DNA of 64,000 bases from Oribacterium sp. (GTDB taxonomy: Bacteria > Bacillota_A > Clostridia > Lachnospirales > Lachnospiraceae), in contig SFND01000021.1 in assembly GCA_004554245.1 (NCBI GenBank), positions 18,107 to 82,106 on the forward strand, in the 5' to 3' direction. Below the pieces are notes generated by a model that had not been told where the DNA came from, ran no database searches, and saw only the letters and a list, made by a program, of their open reading frames with translations. Shown here one piece after another: positions 17,393-26,685 of the stretch; position 1 is the stretch's first letter, and each line of letters starts with the position of its first letter. Position numbers and translations under genes: made by a program.

Positions 17393-19810
17393 TTACTTCA
17401 CGACGAAGTTCAGGATCTTTCCAGGAACGAAGATCACCTTCACGATGTTCTTGCCCTCGAAGTACTTGCTTACCTGCTCGTTCGCCTTTGCAGCTGCGAC
17501 GGCATCGTCCTGCGTCGCTTCTGCCGGGATGTCGATGTTGCCACGCACCTTACCGTTGATCTGGACACCCATGTTGATGACAGCATCCTTCGTCTTCGCC
17601 TCGTCGTACTCCGGCCATGAACTCAGGGTCAGAAGGCCCTCGCCGCCGATGGTCTCATAGATTTCCTCTGTGAGGTGCGGTGCAAACGGATGAAGGAGCT
17701 TGATGAAGGTGATGAGGTCATCACGGGTGATCGCACCGGCCTTTGTGTAGTCGTTGATGAGGGTCATCAGCGCAGCGATCGCGGTGTTGAACTTCATACG
17801 CTCGATATCCTCGGAGACCTTCTTGATGGTCTTGTGGGTCTTCGTCTCGAGGCTCGGATCCTCCTTCTCGAGGGTCGCGATGTCGGTAAGACCGGCCACA
17901 CGGTCCAGGAAACGCTTCACGCCACGTACACCCTCCTCGCTCCATGGCGCAGCGGCGGTGTAGTCACTCATGAAGAGCACATAGGTACGAAGGGTATCCG
18001 CACCGTAGAGGTCCACGATGTTCAGCGGGTCGATGACATTGCCCTTTGACTTCGACATCTTCTCGCCATCTGGTCCGAGGATGAGGCCCTGGTAGGTACG
18101 CTTCGCGTATGGCTCCGGTGTCGGCACCTCCTTGATGTCATAGAGGAACTGATGCCAGAATCTCGAGTACAGAAGGTGACGCGTTACGTGCTCCATACCA
18201 CCGTTGTAGTGGTCGACCGGCATCCAGTACTTGAGCTTGTCCGGATCTGCGAAGGCACGATCGTTGTGTGGATCACAGAAACGGAGGAAGTACCAGGAGG
18301 AACCAGCCCACTGCGGCATGGTATCGGTCTCACGCTTCGCCGCACCACCGCACTTCGGGCAGGTGCAGTTCACGAAGCTGTCGATCTTCGCCAGCGGGGA
18401 CTGTCCATCGGTACCCGGCTCGAAGTTCTCGACATCCGGAAGGGTCAGCGGAAGCTCCTCCTCCGGAACGACCACGGTGCCACAGTTCGGGCAGTGAATG
18501 AGCGGAATCGGCTCACCCCAGTAGCGCTGACGGTTGAACGCCCAGTCCTTCATCTTATACTGTACGCCCTCGTGACCGATACCACGCTCGGTGAGGACCT
18601 CGAGCATCTTGTGGATGGAATCCTTCTTGTTGGTGAAGCCATCGAGGAAGCCGGAGTTCACCATCTCACCGTCGCCGGTGTAGGCCTCCTTTGAGATATC
18701 GCCACCCTTGATGACCTCGACGATCTCAACACCGAACTTCTTTGCGAAGTCGTAGTCACGCTGATCGTGTGCCGGTACGGCCATGATCGCACCGGTGCCG
18801 TAGCCCATCATGACATAGTCGGCGATGAAGATCGGGATCTGCTTACCGGTGATCGGGTTGATCGCGGACAGACCCTCGATGCGTACGCCGGTCTTCTCCT
18901 TCACGAGCTGTGTACGCTGGAACTCGGTCTTCTTCGCTGCCTCGTCACGGTAGTTCATGACCGCGTCCCAGTTCGTAATCTGATCCTTGTACTTATCGAG
19001 TGTCGGATGCTCCGGAGCGACGACCATGAAGGTGACGCCATAGAGGGTATCACAACGGGTGGTATAGATCTCGAGCTTGTCATCGACGGCCTTTCCTGCC
19101 TGATCGGCGAGCTCGAAGTTGACGAACGCACCGGTGCTGCGGCCGATCCAGGACACCTGCTGCTGCTTGATGGACTCCGGATAATCGACATCATCGAGTC
19201 CCTTCAGGAGACGGTCCGCGTACTGTGTGATGCGGAGATACCATACGTCCTTCGAGAGCTGTACGACATCGCTGTGGCAGATGTCGCACTTACCGCCCTG
19301 GGAGTCCTCGTTCGAGAGAACGACCTTGCAGTGCGGGCAGTAGTTGACGAGGGTCTTCGCACGGAATACGAGATTATGCTCATAGAGCTTCTCAAAGATC
19401 CACTGGGTCCACTTGTAGTAATCCTCATGAGAGGTTGCGATCTCACGGCTCCAGTCGAAGGAGAAGCCGACCTTCTCCATCTGATCCTTGAAGTGCTGGA
19501 TGTTCTTCTCCGTGATGATATGCGGGTGGGTGTTGGTCTTGATGGCATAGTTCTCTGCCGGCAGTCCGAAGGAGTCGAAGCCCATCGGGAAGAGGACGTT
19601 GTAGCCCTGCATTCTGCGCTTACGTGAGAGCACCTCGACGGAGGAGTATGCCTTGATATGACCGACGTGCATGCCGGCACCCGACGGGTATGGGAACTCG
19701 ACGAGTCCGTACCACTTCGGCTTCTCGCTGAAGTCTACCGCCTTGAAGGCCTGGGCTTCTTCCCACTTCGCCTGCCACTTCGGTTCGATCTTTTTAAAAT
19801 TATACTTCAT
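17393..19810 (-). CDS. leuS: Leucyl-tRNA synthetase
   Basis: This 805-residue class I synthetase charges tRNA-Leu. It shows the HIGH motif as HVGHIKAYS near residue 48, an editing (CP1) domain in the middle with GTGAIMAVPAHDQRD, two cysteine-rich zinc-like sites (CPHC, CDIC) and the KMSKS loop as GEKMSKSKGN near residue 575. It is monocistronic with its own promoter. No T-box leader fits in the short upstream gap. A tRNA-Leu(CAA) substrate gene is also in this window, at 50215. Confidence 0.97.
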   Translation of the reverse strand: MKYNFKKIEPKWQAKWEEAQAFKAVDFSEKPKWYGLVEFPYPSGAGMHVGHIKAYSSVEVLSRKRRMQGYNVLFPMGFDSFGLPAENYAIKTNTHPHIITEKNIQHFKDQMEKVGFSFDWSREIATSHEDYYKWTQWIFEKLYEHNLVFRAKTLVNYCPHCKVVLSNEDSQGGKCDICHSDVVQLSKDVWYLRITQYADRLLKGLDDVDYPESIKQQQVSWIGRSTGAFVNFELADQAGKAVDDKLEIYTTRCDTLYGVTFMVVAPEHPTLDKYKDQITNWDAVMNYRDEAAKKTEFQRTQLVKEKTGVRIEGLSAINPITGKQIPIFIADYVMMGYGTGAIMAVPAHDQRDYDFAKKFGVEIVEVIKGGDISKEAYTGDGEMVNSGFLDGFTNKKDSIHKMLEVLTERGIGHEGVQYKMKDWAFNRQRYWGEPIPLIHCPNCGTVVVPEEELPLTLPDVENFEPGTDGQSPLAKIDSFVNCTCPKCGGAAKRETDTMPQWAGSSWYFLRFCDPHNDRAFADPDKLKYWMPVDHYNGGMEHVTRHLLYSRFWHQFLYDIKEVPTPEPYAKRTYQGLILGPDGEKMSKSKGNVIDPLNIVDLYGADTLRTYVLFMSDYTAAAPWSEEGVRGVKRFLDRVAGLTDIATLEKEDPSLETKTHKTIKKVSEDIERMKFNTAIAALMTLINDYTKAGAITRDDLITFIKLLHPFAPHLTEEIYETIGGEGLLTLSSWPEYDEAKTKDAVINMGVQINGKVRGNIDIPAEATQDDAVAAAKANEQVSKYFEGKNIVKVIFVPGKILNFVVK

Positions 19811-19869
19811 AATCTGTATCCCCTTGTGATTCAGTTTCTTACGAATTAACGTTTATTCCACAAATTTCA

Positions 19870-19897
19870 ATTATAACAGAAACCCGTGCCGCGTCAA
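19870..19897 (-). promoter_or_regulatory. Promoter of leuS
   Basis: Minus-strand TTGACG is followed 16 bases later by a perfect TATAAT, 60 bases before the leuS start. Confidence 0.8.
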
Positions 19898-19935
19898 AGG
19901 GCTCTTTCATAATGTATCATCATATGCGCTATAAC

Positions 19936-21363
19936 TCAGTTTTCAGAAGACTCCGCAGCGGTCTCGATGGCGTTTGCAGCGTCCTCCTTCGACTGGGCGA
20001 TGGATTCGAGGGCGGCGGCGCGGCTGGCGGCTTCGCTTTCCTCGGCGGCGCGACTCGCGTCGATGGCGGCCTGGGCGTCGGCGGCACGCTTCGCCTTTAT
20101 CTGCTGATCTTCCTGGGCAGCCTGCTCATCACTCAGGTAGGCACTCCAGTCGTATTCGTTGCTGGCGTTCCAGATGATCCACTCGTCATAGCCGGCGTCG
20201 TAGACCGCCTGGATCTGCTGGCGGATCTCCGCTGCACCGTAGCGCTTGAAGCTCTTCAGCCAGCTGGCGGTGAAGCCCTGCAGCCACGGGCGCACGATCG
20301 CCTGATGCACGCCGTCGGTATAGTCGAGGGCGAGGTCCTTTCTGGAGGCATTGCACGCGCCGAGAATGGCCTTATATGGTTCGAGATCCGGGACCTCGAG
20401 ACCGAAATTTCCGTTTCCATAGTGGGATGGGTAGATCATCGGACACATATAATCGACCGCACCGGCCATCACCGGGTAGTCCTGTCCGACTGAGACGGTA
20501 TCGACGTAGGAGCCGATGATGGTTCCGAAGACGTCGGTAGACATAAATACATTTTTCGCTGCGAGGCGATCGGAGGCGAAGCGGACGAACTCGGTGATGA
20601 TGTCCGTCTTATCCATGCCCTGGGTTTCCTCCTCCGGGTAGACGACGCCGTTCATGCCACGTTCGGTACAGAAGCGGACGTAGTCGAACTGGATCTCGTC
20701 GAAGCCGGCGTCGGCACACTGCTCCGCGACCTGGACCTTATATTCCCAGGCGTCGCGGTTATACGGGTCGACCCAGGCCATGCCGGAATTATCCGTGAAC
20801 ACACTGCCGTCGGCGTTATGGTTCATCCACTCCGGCTTCACGGTCGCGAGGTAGGGGTCACGGAAGGTGACGATGCGGGCGATGGTGTAGATGCCATGCG
20901 CCTTCAGCGTCTTCATCAGGGACGGGAGGTCCGGAATGGTGTCTTCGGCGGAGCCGATCTCGTCGATCAGCGGGGAGGACATCTTGTACTCGATGCGGCC
21001 CTTATCGCCGAGGATGTCGATCACGACGGCGTTCAGCTCGGTCTCATCGAGGTGCCCGACGATGTCCTGCATGCGCGAGGAACCGGCAGTGACTGCCGTA
21101 AGGTAGATTCCCTTGACGCGCGTTGCTGTTTTCTGTGGAAGCTTTTTCGTCCAGACCGCCGCTTCTGCTGCAGCGAGACTTTCTGCCTCTTTCATACTCT
21201 CCTTCTGTGCCAGGGATTCGGCGAATCTCGATTCCTCTTCGGATTCGGATTCATATTCCCGGAGCTCGTCGGACTTATTCACGTTATAAACCAGCGGGTT
21301 CTGCCGCTGACATCCGAGGAGCAGGACGCAAAGGATGAGCAGGATGCTACTTAGCTTTTTCAT
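19936..21363 (-). CDS. DUF4015 putative glycoside hydrolase lipoprotein
   Basis: This 475-residue protein is predicted to be secreted and lipid-anchored. Its signal peptide is MKKLSSILLILCVLLLGC, with the lipobox cysteine at residue 18. A Ser/Glu-rich linker is followed by a TIM-barrel-type domain of the DUF4015 family (VKGIYLTAVTAGS, then GFDEIQFDYVRF and VDYMCPMIYPSHYG), related to glycoside hydrolases but with unknown substrate. The last 60 residues are an Ala/Glu-rich probable coiled coil. The start was moved to the codon with TGAGG upstream. A separate promoter suggests a monocistronic gene. Confidence 0.88.
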   Translation of the reverse strand: MKKLSSILLILCVLLLGCQRQNPLVYNVNKSDELREYESESEEESRFAESLAQKESMKEAESLAAAEAAVWTKKLPQKTATRVKGIYLTAVTAGSSRMQDIVGHLDETELNAVVIDILGDKGRIEYKMSSPLIDEIGSAEDTIPDLPSLMKTLKAHGIYTIARIVTFRDPYLATVKPEWMNHNADGSVFTDNSGMAWVDPYNRDAWEYKVQVAEQCADAGFDEIQFDYVRFCTERGMNGVVYPEEETQGMDKTDIITEFVRFASDRLAAKNVFMSTDVFGTIIGSYVDTVSVGQDYPVMAGAVDYMCPMIYPSHYGNGNFGLEVPDLEPYKAILGACNASRKDLALDYTDGVHQAIVRPWLQGFTASWLKSFKRYGAAEIRQQIQAVYDAGYDEWIIWNASNEYDWSAYLSDEQAAQEDQQIKAKRAADAQAAIDASRAAEESEAASRAAALESIAQSKEDAANAIETAAESSEN

Positions 21364-21398
21364 ATAAAACCTCAACGTTTTGCTCAAACTTTTGGGCT

Positions 21399-21426
21399 AT
21401 TATACCACTTTCTCGGAAAACGGCAA
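21399..21426 (-). promoter_or_regulatory. Promoter of the DUF4015 gene
   Basis: TTGCCG and a perfect TATAAT are spaced 16 bases apart on the minus strand, 36 bases before the start codon. Confidence 0.7.
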
Positions 21427-21462
21427 ATTTTTAGGGCTTCCGGCCTCCATTTACCGCTTTTT

Positions 21463-21530
21463 CCAGGGGGGCAGACCCCCTTCTGGCTAAATCCATGGAG
21501 CGTCGACCACTACGCGGGGGGTCAGACCAC
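21463..21530. repeat. Degenerate palindrome pair, copy E
   Basis: CCAGGGGGGCAGACCCCC and GGGGGGTCAGACCAC are decayed relatives of the GGGGTCAGACCCC elements and keep the pairwise arrangement about 50 bp apart. They lie between the flavodiiron gene's terminator and the DUF4015 promoter. Confidence 0.6.
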
Positions 21531-21552
21531 TTGGCTTCTCTGATAACGCAAA

Positions 21553-21578
21553 AGCCGAAGTCCCGTGGGACTTCGGCT
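21553..21578 (-). terminator. Terminator of the flavodiiron gene
   Basis: AGCCGAAGTCCC pairs with its exact complement across a 2-base centre and is followed on the minus strand by TTTGCGTT. It starts 13 bases after the stop. Confidence 0.8.
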
Positions 21579-21590
21579 GAATGTCATGTA

Positions 21591-22793
21591 TTACTGGAGG
21601 GAATCAGCGACGGCGTCCGCGAGGGCGTCGAGGGCTTCGGCGCTGAAGGAAGCAGACTTGATAGTGAGGGTGTCACCGATGTACGCGCAGTTCTTCAGGG
21701 TGTCAAACTCGGCCTTCAGGAGCTTGCCGGCGGTCGGCGCCCAGCTGCCGTTTTCGATAATGGAGATCTTCTTATTCTGTACGCTCAGGGCCTTCATGTC
21801 GGCGACGAGGTTTTCCATCTTCGGGAAGAGGCCGTTGTTGTAGGTGGTGGCGCCGAAGACGAGGTTCGTCACGCGGAAGCACTCGGCGATCATCACGGAG
21901 ACGTCGGTCTTCGATACATCATAGGCCTTGATGTTCTTTACGCCGCGGGCGGCGAGCTTCATGGTGAAAGCATTGATCACCGACTCGGTGTTGCCATAGA
22001 TGGAGTTATAGAAGACAGCGACGGCCTTCTCTTCTGCCTCGTAGCGGGACCACTGATCATAGAGCTTCAGGATGAAGCTGAGGTCCTCACGCCAGATCGG
22101 TCCGTGCAGCGGGCAGAGCATCCGGATGTCGATGCCGGCGGCCTTCTTGAGAACATTCTGTACCTGCATACCGTACTTGCCGACGATGTTTGTGTAGTAG
22201 CGACGGGCATCCTCTACGAAGTCCTGTGCCTTATAATCCAGCTCATCCGCGAAGATGTTACCGTTGTTCGTGCCGAATACACCGAAGGCGTCGGCGGAGA
22301 ACAGGATGCCTTCCGTCGCATCATAGCTGAACATAACCTCTGGCCAGTGGACCATCGGAGCCATCACGAAGCTGAGCTGGTGCTTACCGAGGGAGAGGGT
22401 ATCGCCCTCCTTCACGACGAGCTTCCGCTCCTCCGGGATCGTCAGCGCGAAGAACTGCGTGATCATCTGGAAGGTTTTTGCATTGCCCACGACCGTCGCC
22501 TGCGGGTACTTCTCGAGTGCCTCCGCGATGAGTGCGCAGTGATCCGGCTCCATGTGGTTCACGATGAGGTAGTCGAGTGCACGGCCATCGAGCGCCGCCG
22601 CCACGTTCTCGAAGAACTGCCGCGATACGGTCGCATCCGCGGTATCGAGGAGTGCGGTCTTCTCGTCCCGGATCACGTAAGCGTTATAGGTCACACCGCG
22701 ATCCAGCGGGAAAATGTTCTCAAACAGATGCAGGCGACGATCCTCGACACCTACATAAACGACATCATCTGTAATATTTCGAATAGAATACAT
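21591..22793 (-). CDS. A-type flavoprotein / flavodiiron protein
   Basis: This cytoplasmic enzyme of about 400 residues has an N-terminal metallo-beta-lactamase-like diiron domain and a C-terminal FMN-binding flavodoxin domain. The diiron ligands are visible in NHMEPDHCALI (about residue 77), and the flavodoxin phosphate loop is YNSIYGNTESV (about residue 260). Such proteins reduce O2 to water or NO to N2O and protect anaerobes, which fits an organism relying on oxygen-sensitive NifJ. The start MYSIRN has AAGGAGAG at good spacing. It has its own promoter and terminator. Confidence 0.93.
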   Translation of the reverse strand: MYSIRNITDDVVYVGVEDRRLHLFENIFPLDRGVTYNAYVIRDEKTALLDTADATVSRQFFENVAAALDGRALDYLIVNHMEPDHCALIAEALEKYPQATVVGNAKTFQMITQFFALTIPEERKLVVKEGDTLSLGKHQLSFVMAPMVHWPEVMFSYDATEGILFSADAFGVFGTNNGNIFADELDYKAQDFVEDARRYYTNIVGKYGMQVQNVLKKAAGIDIRMLCPLHGPIWREDLSFILKLYDQWSRYEAEEKAVAVFYNSIYGNTESVINAFTMKLAARGVKNIKAYDVSKTDVSVMIAECFRVTNLVFGATTYNNGLFPKMENLVADMKALSVQNKKISIIENGSWAPTAGKLLKAEFDTLKNCAYIGDTLTIKSASFSAEALDALADAVADSLQ

Positions 22794-22883
22794 GGCAGTC
22801 TCTCCTTTTATCGATGCTTCCAGCATCGAATTCGCAGAATTCAAATCGGAACATCGTCAAATCAATAACGATTATCGATTCGA

Positions 22884-22912
22884 AATTTAACACGTTTTTC
22901 GTTTCTTGTCTA
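22884..22912 (-). promoter_or_regulatory. Promoter of the flavodiiron gene
   Basis: TAGACA and TAAATT are separated by 17 bases on the minus strand, about 90 bases before the start codon. Confidence 0.6.
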
Positions 22913-22956
22913 CACCAATCAGATATGTATGAAAACAAAATCATGACCTAAAAGAA

Positions 22957-22982
22957 AAGCCCGGAGCTTTCACTCCGGGCTT
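22957..22982 (-). terminator. Terminator of rpmF
   Basis: The stem AAGCCCGGAG/CTCCGGGCTT with a 6-base loop is followed by TTCTTTT on the minus strand, about 20 bases after the stop. Confidence 0.9.
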
Positions 22983-23003
22983 CTATCTTCTATTCGGTGG
23001 AGA

Positions 23004-23186
23004 TTAGTCCTCAACCTTTACGATCTCACGCTTGTTGTAAGATCCGCAAGCCTTGCAGACTCTGTGAGGCATAACAAGAGCACCACACTTAGAACACTTA
23101 ACAAGGTTCATCTTTCCCATCTTCCAGTTCGCTCTTCTAGAATCTCTGCGAGCCTTCGATGAATGATTCTTAGGACAAATTGACAT
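23004..23186 (-). CDS. rpmF: 50S ribosomal protein L32
   Basis: This small 60-residue ribosomal protein starts MSICPKNHSSKARRDSRR and holds a zinc ribbon with CSKCGALVMPHRVCKACG. It lacks the more common MAVPKNK start but matches the Lachnospiraceae style. The YceD/DUF177 gene that often precedes rpmF is not present here. It is transcribed from its own promoter with a very strong terminator. Confidence 0.96.
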   Translation of the reverse strand: MSICPKNHSSKARRDSRRANWKMGKMNLVKCSKCGALVMPHRVCKACGSYNKREIVKVED

Positions 23187-23283
23187 ATTTACACCTCCTT
23201 CGTCATACCGGGTAATTATATCCATACGGCTTTTTTATGTCAAGCAAAAACCTGGAAGGTTTTTACGATTGCACACTCGAATA

Positions 23284-23312
23284 AGTATACTACGAGATGC
23301 GATGAAATGCAA
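23284..23312 (-). promoter_or_regulatory. Promoter of rpmF
   Basis: TTGCAT and TATACT are separated by exactly 17 bases on the minus strand, about 100 bases before the start codon. Confidence 0.7.
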
Positions 23313-23418
23313 GTAGAAATTTCAGAAATTCCGCGGGAGCAATGCTGTCACGAGTATGTATTTTCTCTTTGGTGATCATCTCCTTATCCCCGCTTCTGTC
23401 AAACCTATACATTTCGTA

Positions 23419-24327
23419 TCAAAGAATGATCAGGAGCGTTGCCGTGATCAGTACGATGCTGATGACGATGGAAATGGAATTGACTGCACTGGCGAGTCCG
23501 AAGTCGCTTTTCATATCCGCCGTAAACGCAGGCGCTGCCGATGCGATGGGGCTTAAAGGCAGGATCGCCAGAACCTGACGGTATTCCAGTGGAAGCGGCA
23601 TGAGAAAATACAGCGCTGCTGCCATGGCGATGGATATACTGTAGCGTACGGTCAGGATTTTCACGATTTTTCCTTTCTGGCTGGTGTCGCCGGAAATCTT
23701 AAATCCTACACCCATCATTAGCATGGCCAGAAACGCATTTGCTCCGGCCAGAATGCCTGAGAATGTGATCACAGGCGCAGGAAGGGACACGTGGATCAGG
23801 GACAGTACGGTCATCAAGACATAAGCGTCAAAGGGAACGGAGCGTACCAGCGTCTTTACGATCGGCATCAGGGAAAATTTCCCATCCCCTCCCTTTACCA
23901 TTTTTGCCGCGCTGTAGGCGCCTCCCAGACAGATAAACGCATTTCCCGCATCAAAAAGACTGGTTGTGATCACGCCTGCGGATCCCAGGAAGCTCTGCGC
24001 AAAGGGCATGGTGAAATTTCCTATATTATAGCCAGAGGCATTTAACATAAAAAATGCCTTTTCCTCCCTGTCCTTTCCTGAGGTCAGATACGCGGCGGCC
24101 ATAAGGATCAGTCCGCCTCCCAGCCCAATCACAGATAAGGTCAGAAGCGAAACCTTTACATCCGCCCCTGAAAAATTAGATACAATCGCTGCGGGAAGGG
24201 TGATTTTTAAAACGATTTTTGAAAGCACATGAAAATCCTCTTCTTTAAAAAACCCCTTCTTTCGCAACAGATATCCCATAAATATAATGGCAACAAAAGA
24301 CGCTGCCTTTATCAGTATTTCAGCCAT
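23419..24327 (-). CDS. AEC-family (auxin efflux carrier-like) transporter
   Basis: This 302-residue membrane protein has about ten hydrophobic helices and the AEC pattern: a C-terminal LPLSPIASAAPAFTADMKSD motif and a central GYNIGNFTMPFAQSFLG motif that marks the helix break at the substrate site. Relatives move malate, malonate or other small anions; the substrate here is unknown. Its codons are more A/T-rich than its neighbours', and it sits beside a 60-bp duplication, so recent acquisition is possible. The start has AAGGAG upstream. The C terminus is slightly short for the family but the fold looks complete. Confidence 0.9.
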   Translation of the reverse strand: MAEILIKAASFVAIIFMGYLLRKKGFFKEEDFHVLSKIVLKITLPAAIVSNFSGADVKVSLLTLSVIGLGGGLILMAAAYLTSGKDREEKAFFMLNASGYNIGNFTMPFAQSFLGSAGVITTSLFDAGNAFICLGGAYSAAKMVKGGDGKFSLMPIVKTLVRSVPFDAYVLMTVLSLIHVSLPAPVITFSGILAGANAFLAMLMMGVGFKISGDTSQKGKIVKILTVRYSISIAMAAALYFLMPLPLEYRQVLAILPLSPIASAAPAFTADMKSDFGLASAVNSISIVISIVLITATLLIIL

Positions 24328-24385
24328 GAGGAATCTCCTTATCTTTTATTTTATATTCTGCCTGCGCTGTAAGCTCCAGTGCGCT

Positions 24386-24475
24386 CAGGGCATCGCTCAG
24401 CAGGGAAAGCGAAGTGCTCGCGTGCTGTCGGATCTCCGGAAAATCAAGGGCATCGTTCAGCAGGGGAAGCGGAGG
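24386..24475. repeat. Tandem 60-bp period duplication
   Basis: GGGCATCGCTCAGCAGGGAA (from 24388) and GGGCATCGTTCAGCAGGGGA (from 24448) are offset by exactly 60 bases and continue in register to GCGAAG/GCGGAG. The duplication fills the gap between the AEC gene and the DUF4832 gene and contains no convincing gene. Confidence 0.8.
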
Positions 24476-24491
24476 AGCGCGGCACGCTTTC

Positions 24492-25943
24492 TCACCTCAG
24501 AAGATACATGCCGTCGAGCATCGGTACGTCCATCGCGAGCTGCACCGAAGGTTTTCCGCTTTCCGGATCCTCGATGCCGATGTAAAGCTGCGTGTTTTCG
24601 GCCTCAAGCTCTGCGGCGGGGATCAGAACCTCTGCACTCGCCTCGCTGTCCTCCGGGATCTTCGTGAGCTGAAGTCCGCCCAGCGGATACGCGCTGCACG
24701 GCGTTCGATCACCGTCCTTCACGAGATACAGCTTCACCGGCCAGTCGAAGTACATCGGCGCGCGTCCGTCATTCCGCAGGGTCACGCGGACACATTGATA
24801 CGTCTGCGGGCTGCCCATCTGTCCTGTCAACTGTTTATACAGGGTTGCCAATGCTCCGTCATCGGTGGCAGCGTCGGAGATGCGGATCTCCGTCACGCGG
24901 TAGCGATAGCCGAGCATGCCCTGAATTTTCCGGGCGTTTTGGAGGGCTGTCGCAGACAGCTGCTCGTCATCTTCTGCTCCGCCCCGCATATCCGGGATCT
25001 TCGGGCCGAGGAAGGAGGGATGCGATGCTTTGATCAGCTTCAGGGTGCTTCGGAAGTCACGGTTCAGCATGTTTTCCATCGACAGACTGCTGGTATACTC
25101 TCCGCCCACGGGCGCGCTGTTCCATATCTTCGAAAGTGGCTTTATGGCACCCTCTTCCTGCGCTGAGCCGAAGTCTGCACCTTCCGAAAGCTCCCGGAGC
25201 AGACGTTCCGTTTCCGGTACATTGCCCGTGACATCGTTATAGATCCCGGTGCCCGCCGGCATCTCCTGAAAGCTTCGGCGCGACAGGAGCCGTGCGTTCG
25301 GGAATGCTTCCGTATACGCATCGACGTACTCCTTCCGTATCTCCGTCTTCGGAAGATATGGCAGACCATCCGCATACTTCACATGCCACTCGCCCCAGTG
25401 TCCGAGGCTGCCAAGCTCCACATAGGCGACGAAGGCGCCCCAGTTTTCCGCGAAGTAGCGCCCGATCTCCCGCAGCGCGCGGTGATGTTCTTTCCGGAAG
25501 ACCGCATTGGCATAGTTCGGGCAGTAGCCGCGACCGTAGTCGATATCGTAGTCCATCCCGTCGCCGGTCTCTGCATAGAGCCAGTCCGGGATATCGCGGT
25601 GCGCTTCCTTCCCCGGCAGATCGCAGACGAAGCGAAGCACGGCATGCTTCCCTTCCGCCCGCCAGCGTGAAAGATGATTCGCTTCTGCGACCGCATCCCA
25701 GTTAAACTGCCCGCGCTCCGGCTCGAGCTCCCGCCAGGTAAGGTCGATAAACACGAGCGAGGTCTCCGTATACGGTTCGCTCTCCTCCGCATTCTGCATA
25801 TAGCCGATGAGCGGATTCATGAAAAATGCATCCGAGCTCCGATACTGGATCCGCTCCTCTGACGCTGCCGTCTGCAGCCCACAGCCGGTGCTCATCAGAC
25901 AGAGCAGACCGCAGAGAAATGCGGTGATTCTTTTTTTTATCAT
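24492..25943 (-). CDS. DUF4832 lipoprotein, last gene of the Pel-like locus
   Basis: This 483-residue secreted lipoprotein has the signal MIKKRITAFLCGLLCLMSTGC (cysteine at residue 21). The body matches the DUF4874/DUF4832 arrangement: a TIM-barrel-like part (SLVFIDLTWRELEPERGQFNW, LRFVCDLPGKE, VELGSLGHWGEWH) resembling family 42-type hydrolases, then a beta-sandwich tail. Glu residues in YVELGSLGHWGEWH are candidate catalytic acids. It sits 73 bases after DUF4956, in line with the exopolysaccharide genes. It could trim or bind the polymer outside the cell; that role is inferred from position. Confidence 0.85.
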   Translation of the reverse strand: MIKKRITAFLCGLLCLMSTGCGLQTAASEERIQYRSSDAFFMNPLIGYMQNAEESEPYTETSLVFIDLTWRELEPERGQFNWDAVAEANHLSRWRAEGKHAVLRFVCDLPGKEAHRDIPDWLYAETGDGMDYDIDYGRGYCPNYANAVFRKEHHRALREIGRYFAENWGAFVAYVELGSLGHWGEWHVKYADGLPYLPKTEIRKEYVDAYTEAFPNARLLSRRSFQEMPAGTGIYNDVTGNVPETERLLRELSEGADFGSAQEEGAIKPLSKIWNSAPVGGEYTSSLSMENMLNRDFRSTLKLIKASHPSFLGPKIPDMRGGAEDDEQLSATALQNARKIQGMLGYRYRVTEIRISDAATDDGALATLYKQLTGQMGSPQTYQCVRVTLRNDGRAPMYFDWPVKLYLVKDGDRTPCSAYPLGGLQLTKIPEDSEASAEVLIPAAELEAENTQLYIGIEDPESGKPSVQLAMDVPMLDGMYLLR

Positions 25944-26016
25944 AAAAACCTCAAGTCTAGATCATCGTCGTACATGCCACTTTATGTCATATGAGTAACG
26001 CCAGCGGACATCCCTC

Positions 26017-26685
26017 TCAGCCGTGATACTCTCCGTTGTACTGAATCAGGGTCACGTCCCGAACGCCATCGATGTCACGCATGCGCTCTGCGAAGCCGGT
26101 GTCACCGTTTCGCACGAAGACCTCCGCTGCGAGCTCGGTCTGGTCCTTCCGCATCGTCTGTGACTTCAACCGATATTTCTGTCCCTGAAATGCACGAAAC
26201 ACATCCTCCTCCAGCGCCGGCGCCGCATAATGGATCACCGCGATGTAGATCTGTCCCTTTTCCTGATGATAGTAAAAGGCCACGATCATCACGACCATCA
26301 CGATCGAGGAGATCAGCGCGAGGCCATACATGGTCGCACCGGTCGTGATGCCGACTGTGATCGCCCAGAACAGATACAGAAGATCCATGGGGTCCTTGAT
26401 AGCCGTTCGAAAGCGGACGATGGACAGTGCACCGACCATACCGAGGGAAATCACGACATTCGTACTGATGGCGAGCGTCACCATGCAGGTCAGTACGCAC
26501 ATGCCGACGAGTGTGACCGCGAAGCTGCGGCTGTAGATGACCCCGGAATAAAAGGTCTTATAGACCAGATAGATAAACACACCGAGCAGCATCGCCGCAA
26601 GCAGTGAAATCGCGAGGCTGCCCATATCATAGGTCCCCATCTGCTTCAGAAATGAATTTTTGATAACGTCTTTTACACTCATCAT
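26017..26685 (-). CDS. DUF4956 membrane protein
   Basis: This 222-residue protein has about four membrane helices in the first 145 residues (for example GSLAISLLAAMLLGVFIYLVY and LVGMCVLTCMVTLAIST). The conserved segment GMVGALSIVRFRTAIKDPMD is typical of DUF4956, and a soluble C-terminal domain of about 75 residues follows. Its function is unknown. It overlaps the VTC-domain gene by 4 bases. DUF4956, VTC and CotH genes commonly travel together, so a joint membrane complex is likely. Confidence 0.88.
   Translation of the reverse strand: MMSVKDVIKNSFLKQMGTYDMGSLAISLLAAMLLGVFIYLVYKTFYSGVIYSRSFAVTLVGMCVLTCMVTLAISTNVVISLGMVGALSIVRFRTAIKDPMDLLYLFWAITVGITTGATMYGLALISSIVMVVMIVAFYYHQEKGQIYIAVIHYAAPALEEDVFRAFQGQKYRLKSQTMRKDQTELAAEVFVRNGDTGFAERMRDIDGVRDVTLIQYNGEYHG

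Noticed and set aside
19811..19935. T-box leader for leuS
   Set aside because: The gap is only about 125 bases and contains a plain promoter; no specifier or antiterminator elements are seen.
23342..23578. Plus-strand 78-residue reading frame
   Set aside because: It is the complement of the AEC transporter's 3' end and has no homology or ribosome site.
24287..24667. Plus-strand reading frame with a 20-residue repeat
   Set aside because: It overlaps two minus-strand genes and the repeat is just the 60-bp DNA duplication; no ribosome site.
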